Virus record (IMG/VR): IMGVR_UViG_3300012923_000003
Span: 1 to 51,448 of that record
Source: a virus
Direction: 5' to 3' (one strand)
Length of the DNA stretch: 51,448 bases
In this document: positions 49,743 to 51,448 of the stretch, in pieces
How the letters are laid out: each line of letters begins with the position of its first letter
How positions within the stretch are numbered: position 1 is the first letter of the stretch
Notes under the pieces: model-generated
The model's input: the letters and a program-made list of their open reading frames with translations, nothing else
Databases searched by the model: none
Told to the model about the DNA's origin: nothing
Made by a program: the position numbers and the translations under genes

Positions 49743-49846
49743 CAATGATGCATGAAAGAACCTATGAAGTTGAGGACATTGTTTCCTACAATCCAGCCCA
49801 TTCCCATGAATAGACCCCATAAGAACCATTCTATTGCTTTAGCCAT
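49742..49846 (-). CDS. Single-pass membrane micro-protein, 34 aa
   Basis: The sequence is almost entirely hydrophobic or aromatic (AIEWFLWGLFMGMGWIVG), forming one helix. AAGGAG is 14 bases upstream of the ATG, a little far. Its last codons run into the tandem repeat. Possibly an accessory lysis or virion membrane peptide. Confidence 0.5.
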   Translation of the reverse strand: MAKAIEWFLWGLFMGMGWIVGNNVLNFIGSFMHH

Positions 49847-49867
49847 TTATTGAATATTACTCCTTTC

Positions 49868-50005
49868 TTAAGCTCTTCCTCTGCCTACGGCAGAACTACC
49901 TTTATGTTTTGCATTCCAGATCTTAGCAGCCTTAGTTTTAGCAGCCTTCAAGGACATACCCTTAGATACAAAGGAATCTCTAAGCTTTTCATAGCCAGCG
50001 GGCAT
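49868..50005 (-). CDS. Small basic protein, 45 aa, of a widespread phage type
   Basis: It starts MPAGYEKLRDSFVSKGMS and continues LKAAKTKAAKIWNAKH. I recognise this pattern from very common short phage proteins of unknown function. The ribosome site AAGGAT is ten bases before the ATG. Confidence 0.75.
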   Translation of the reverse strand: MPAGYEKLRDSFVSKGMSLKAAKTKAAKIWNAKHKGSSAVGRGRA

Positions 50006-50022
50006 CTTTAGAATATCCTTTG

Positions 50023-50181
50023 TTACTTAGTTATATTTATCTTCTCTTCTGTTAATATCTTCATAGCTTGTTGTCCTAGTAATATACTTAGTACTAAGAG
50101 TCCTCTTTGGTCTAGGTCTTCTATTAAAGATTCTAAGGTAGTTACCTTATCTGGTATTTTAGGTAGTATTAGATTTGACAT
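50023..50181 (-). CDS. First gene of the leftward arm, 52 aa, probably leaderless
   Basis: The ATG at 50181 has no ribosome site, but the -10 box of the leftward promoter ends six bases before it, so the transcript should begin at or next to the AUG. The protein is helical and Leu/Ile-rich (LVLSILLGQQAMKILTEE). Family unknown. Confidence 0.6.
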   Translation of the reverse strand: MSNLILPKIPDKVTTLESLIEDLDQRGLLVLSILLGQQAMKILTEEKINITK

Positions 50182-50203
50182 TATAGTATTATACAGGTAT
50201 AGT
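50175..50203 (+). promoter_or_regulatory. Rightward sigma70 promoter, overlapping the leftward one
   Basis: TTGACA, 17 bp, TATAGT. It predicts a transcript start near 50210 for the gene at 50235. Its -10 box and spacer interleave with the boxes of the leftward promoter at 50188-50216. Confidence 0.8.
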
Positions 50204-50216
50204 GGAAGATTGTCAA
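50188..50216 (-). promoter_or_regulatory. Leftward sigma70 promoter, perfect consensus boxes
   Basis: On the - strand: TTGACA, 17 bp, TATAAT. These are exact consensus boxes at optimal spacing. It should drive the whole leftward operon from about 50181. Confidence 0.88.
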
Positions 50217-50234
50217 ATTTATTTAGGAATTACA

Positions 50235-50540
50235 ATGAAAGTACAATTAAACGATATTAGAGCAGAATGTAATTGGGAGGGTAAGGAACCTGAGAATCAT
50301 AGTCCTGGATTTGATTATTGTAGAAAACTAATTAAGGATGGATTTGATCCTGAAGAAAGATTGGATATATATCGAGGAGAGAATTTAGCTTATTCTATAA
50401 CTTCCCTAAAAGAGGGAATTAAATGGAAAATTAGGGAAAATAGCAAAGTTGGTCCAAAGTTTATTAAATATGTACCCAATGATTACTTTTTAAAGGGCCG
50501 TGCAGCTTCACCTATGAAGGTTGCTGATGCGTTTAAATAG
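50235..50540 (+). CDS. First gene of the rightward arm, 101 aa, unknown
   Basis: I chose the ATG at 50235 behind TTTAGGAATTACA; an earlier in-frame GTG/ATT region lies inside the promoter. The protein is Asn/Lys/Glu-rich and soluble (YCRKLIKDGFDPEERLDIYR). It lies directly behind the rightward promoter at the switch, so it may be an early regulator. No DNA-binding motif is obvious. Confidence 0.7.
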   Translation: MKVQLNDIRAECNWEGKEPENHSPGFDYCRKLIKDGFDPEERLDIYRGENLAYSITSLKEGIKWKIRENSKVGPKFIKYVPNDYFLKGRAASPMKVADAFK

Positions 50541-50599
50541 GTTAGACGTACCAACATACCGGGGAAAGTGCTGAAATAGAGATTTGGAGTAGAAGAAAC

Positions 50600-50725
50600 A
50601 TGGAAATATTCGGAGACTGGGCAGTAAGGCTCGTTTCCCTTTTGGGGGAAACGGCCGTATGGGCAGTATTTACACTTTGGCTGGTTGGAATATGCTATTT
50701 GCTGTTCAAGAGCATAGAATTTTAA
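50600..50725 (+). CDS. Single-pass membrane micro-protein, 41 aa
   Basis: It starts MEIFGDWAVRLVSLLGE and has one hydrophobic helix (AVWAVFTLWLVGICYLL). A GGAG lies ten bases upstream. It is the only credible gene between 50541 and 51295. Function unknown. Confidence 0.5.
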   Translation: MEIFGDWAVRLVSLLGETAVWAVFTLWLVGICYLLFKSIEF

Positions 50726-50791
50726 TACTACGTATAAAAATATACCGAGATATATTTTTGATGTAATTCATTGCGCGGACGAAACCCCCCG

Positions 50792-50811
50792 ACCCCCTAT
50801 GGAGGGTTTTT
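50792..50811 (+). terminator. Probable terminator of the first rightward unit
   Basis: ACCCCC pairs with GGAGGGT through one bulged A, followed by TTTTTG. Moderately strong. Confidence 0.6.
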
Positions 50812-50813
50812 GA

Positions 50814-50827
50814 GCAACACCTGTTGC
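50814..50827. promoter_or_regulatory. Palindrome GCAACA-CC-TGTTGC, operator candidate
   Basis: Its reverse strand contains CAGGTGTTGC, the exact core found twice near 1535-1560. It lies just beyond the terminator and upstream of the promoter at 51150. Confidence 0.6.
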
Positions 50828-51073
50828 TGGAAAGACACGAACAAGGCATGAACGAAGGAAGAACAAAGCAGGAATAAAACGTAAAACTCTTAAATTGCAT
50901 AAGATACTACCATAGCATCTATAGCTTACAATATACCTTCATTAGCCTAACGGCGATAGCAGGTGAGCGTAAGATATCAGATGCTATTCTATAGATACTC
51001 GTTGTAAACCAATATGAACAGAGCACTCCGCGGGCATTCATGAATATGAATGAACCGCTTTATTCATCTCTGT

Positions 51074-51100
51074 GGCTGAAATGTGGTAGCATTTCAAGCC
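51074..51100 (+). promoter_or_regulatory. Hairpin upstream of the 51150 promoter
   Basis: GGCTGAAATG pairs with CATTTC-A-AGCC (one bulge) around a six-base loop. The wider 50828-51125 stretch shows no gene, only AT-rich DNA and a TTCATGAATATGAATGAA near-palindrome around 51040. Confidence 0.4.
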
Positions 51101-51125
51101 TTATGGCAGAACTAAGGCACAAATA

Positions 51126-51166
51126 CCTTGATTAAGCCACAATGTGACCTTGACTTAGCCACAATG
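51126..51166 (+). repeat. Two 19-bp direct repeats overlapping the promoter
   Basis: CCTTGATTAAGCCACAATG and CCTTGACTTAGCCACAATG start 22 bp apart; the second contains the -35 box. They look like a duplicated promoter element or tandem operator. Confidence 0.65.
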
Positions 51167-51178
51167 GCTTGCTAGTCT
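51150..51178 (+). promoter_or_regulatory. Sigma70-type promoter for the first large early gene
   Basis: TTGACT, 17 bp, TAGTCT, sharing the CTTGACTTA-CC context with the promoters at 1716 and 3870. The start near 51185 gives a leader of about 110 bases. Confidence 0.8.
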
Positions 51179-51247
51179 ATGGATGGTGCTTAACGGCACT
51201 GGGCGCAAGCTGTGCCCGTTGTTTGACAAGTGAAAAAGACTGATAGA

Positions 51248-51267
51248 CCACAAGCATCCGCTTGTGG
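51248..51267 (+). promoter_or_regulatory. Leader hairpin before the 385-aa gene
   Basis: CCACAAGC pairs perfectly with GCTTGTGG around ATCC, 28 bases before the ATG. A second weaker hairpin (GGGC...GCCC) is at 51201-51217. Probably an mRNA-stabilising leader. Confidence 0.6.
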
Positions 51268-51295
51268 CTATTCGTCATGAGAGAGGATTAAGACT

Positions 51296-51448
51296 ATGGC
51301 TAAGAACATTCTAAACCCCAAGGCTGAGACTGTAACCGAAACTCCAACCCGTATTGATCCTCATCAATATGAGATCGGTGCGGCAATGGAAGCCAACGCT
51401 AAGGAAGTGGCTTCTAAGGCTGACTGGCTGTCGGTAACCATCAATACC
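51296..51448 (+). CDS. Start of the 385-aa early protein (continues at base 1)
   Basis: The ATG at 51296 follows GAGAGGATTAAGACT. The first ten codons (MAKNILNPKA) are unique to this end; from 51326 the sequence repeats bases 1-123, where the frame continues to 1128. See the entry at 1-1128. Confidence 0.85.
   Translation, partial: MAKNILNPKAETVTETPTRIDPHQYEIGAAMEANAKEVASKADWLSVTINT
51326..51448. repeat. Terminal redundancy, right copy
   Basis: Identical to bases 1-123; shows that the contig closes into a circle of 51,325 bp. Confidence 0.95.

Overview
The window is the complete, assembled genome of a tailed bacteriophage, most likely a lytic podovirus of the T7 supergroup. Bases 1-123 are repeated exactly at 51326-51448, so the molecule closes on itself and the non-redundant map is 51,325 bp. 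The first gene is split by this junction. The phage encodes a T7-type replication set (primase-helicase, family A DNA polymerase with 3'-5' exonuclease, a likely SSB, a PD-(D/E)XK nuclease and endonuclease I). It also has a T7-type tail and ejection set (adaptor, nozzle, internal virion proteins). I find no single-subunit RNA polymerase, integrase, repressor, tail sheath or tape measure. Early and late transcription should therefore depend on host RNA polymerase, and good sigma70-type promoters are visible on both arms. The host cannot be named from the sequence.

Layout. Two transcription arms start back to back near 50.2 kb. The rightward arm runs from 50.2 kb through the closure to 19.66 kb. 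It holds small early genes (50.2-5.5 kb, including a NYN-type ribonuclease), a protein that may have a glutamine-amidotransferase-like fold followed by a gamma-glutamylcyclotransferase-like protein (5.5-7.7 kb), replication and repair genes with a uracil-DNA glycosylase (7.7-14.2 kb), about 1.5 kb with no credible gene but many perfect hairpins (14.24-15.72 kb), and nuclease genes plus many very small overlapping genes (15.7-19.66 kb). The leftward arm runs from 50.18 down to 19.97 kb. It holds very small lysine-rich or single-membrane-pass proteins, virion-associated and adhesion-type proteins, terminase, portal, scaffold, major capsid, fibres, a lysis cassette, adaptor and nozzle, and the ejection proteins (190, 1796, 724 and 406 aa). 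The arms converge on a tRNA-like element and a bidirectional terminator at 19.67-19.79 kb.

Regulation. Three rightward promoters share TTGACT-N17-TAG(A/T)CT and similar spacer sequence (1716, 3870, 51150). A CAGGTGTTGC motif recurs in direct, inverted and palindromic forms near 1.5-1.7 kb and at 50.81 kb, which suggests operators for an unidentified regulator. At 50175-50216 two near-consensus promoters of opposite direction interleave so that only one polymerase could bind at a time. The leftward one would start RNA at or next to the AUG of the first late gene.

The least explained parts are the 1.5 kb structured non-coding region with its T-arm-like modules, the interleaved promoter switch, and the many tiny early proteins with no recognisable family. 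All calls come from reading the sequence; no database search was possible.
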